Assembly (NCBI GenBank): GCA_964558445.1
Contig: CAZLEA010000078.1
Span: 1-5,270 of the forward strand
Source of the DNA: CAYXVJ01 sp964558445
GTDB taxonomy: Bacteria > Bacillota > Clostridia > Saccharofermentanales > Fastidiosipilaceae
Reading direction: 5' to 3'
Length of the DNA: 5,270 nt
The notes under the pieces are model-generated. The model searched no databases and had not been told where the DNA came from. It worked only from the letters and a program-made list of their open reading frames with translations. Position numbers and translations under genes: made by a program. This document shows, in pieces, positions 5,149 through 5,270 of this stretch. Position 1 is the stretch's first letter; each line of letters opens with the position of its first letter.

Positions 5149-5270
5149 ATGGGTGAATCTAACAGTATTGAACGATTGAACGGAGAAATCAGACGACGTG
5201 AATGCGTCATTCGCAATTATGGACTTGACTCTCCACGATTGTGTTTGGGAAGATTATGGAATAATTCGAT
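5149..5270 (+). pseudogene. Probable C-terminal remnant of a DDE transposase (IS256-like), running off the window
   Basis: The frame from 5149 is open to the window end and begins MGESNSIERLNGEIRRRE, then CVIRNYGLDSPRLCLG. The block SNSIERLNxEIRRRExVIR closely resembles the conserved C-terminal region of IS256/Mutator transposases (TTNxxERLNxEIRRRxxVIRIFPN), probably including the third catalytic acidic residue. Another DDE group with ERLNGEIRDREKVMRG...DTP is a possible alternative, since LDSP follows at a suitable distance. An in-frame stop (5131-5133) lies just upstream and no N-terminal part of a transposase precedes it, so this is a truncated, non-functional fragment. The similarity is weak after residue ~22, suggesting decay. 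No terminal inverted repeat is visible in the window. Confidence 0.5.

Overview
The window reads as chromosomal DNA from a low-to-moderate G+C Bacillota, most likely a Paenibacillaceae-like relative. This is inferred from purine-rich Shine-Dalgarno sequences (AAGGAGG, TAAGGAGGTG), near-consensus sigma-A promoters, a lipoprotein-type solute-binding protein, and a sugar ABC importer without its own ATPase, as is usual in Bacillus and Paenibacillus. No species call is possible from the sequence alone.

All convincing genes are on the + strand. Bases 1-381 hold the 3' end of a DUF1680/GH127-type glycosidase gene. A sigma-A-like promoter starting right after its stop probably drives a LacI-family repressor (500-1480). 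A 179-bp control region follows, with an excellent promoter (TTGACA-17-TATACT) and two similar 19-bp dyads centred at 1574 and 1636. The first dyad is nested in a 43-bp imperfect palindrome covering the -35 box. Then comes a three-gene CUT1 importer operon: lipoprotein solute-binding protein (1660-3156), MalF-like permease (3256-4152) and MalG-like permease (4149-4997, 4-bp ATGA overlap). A GC-rich hairpin terminator (about 5026-5065) closes the operon. It is followed by a C-free G-rich tract with six G-runs and, at the right edge, by a probable transposase C-terminus remnant.

Together the genes form a local sugar-acquisition module. The repressor probably senses an imported sugar and controls the adjacent operon through the dyads. 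The binding protein captures an oligosaccharide outside the membrane, the two permeases form the channel, and a shared MsmX-type ATPase encoded elsewhere would supply energy. The upstream glycosidase hints at an arabinose-containing or other plant glycan, but nothing here fixes the substrate.

This is a recognisable type of locus, and I see no wholly new protein system. The less ordinary content is non-coding: the palindrome/operator/promoter overlap, a long wobble-rich RNA hairpin between the binding-protein and permease genes that encloses a 20-codon ORF with a strong Shine-Dalgarno, and the G-rich tract after the terminator.
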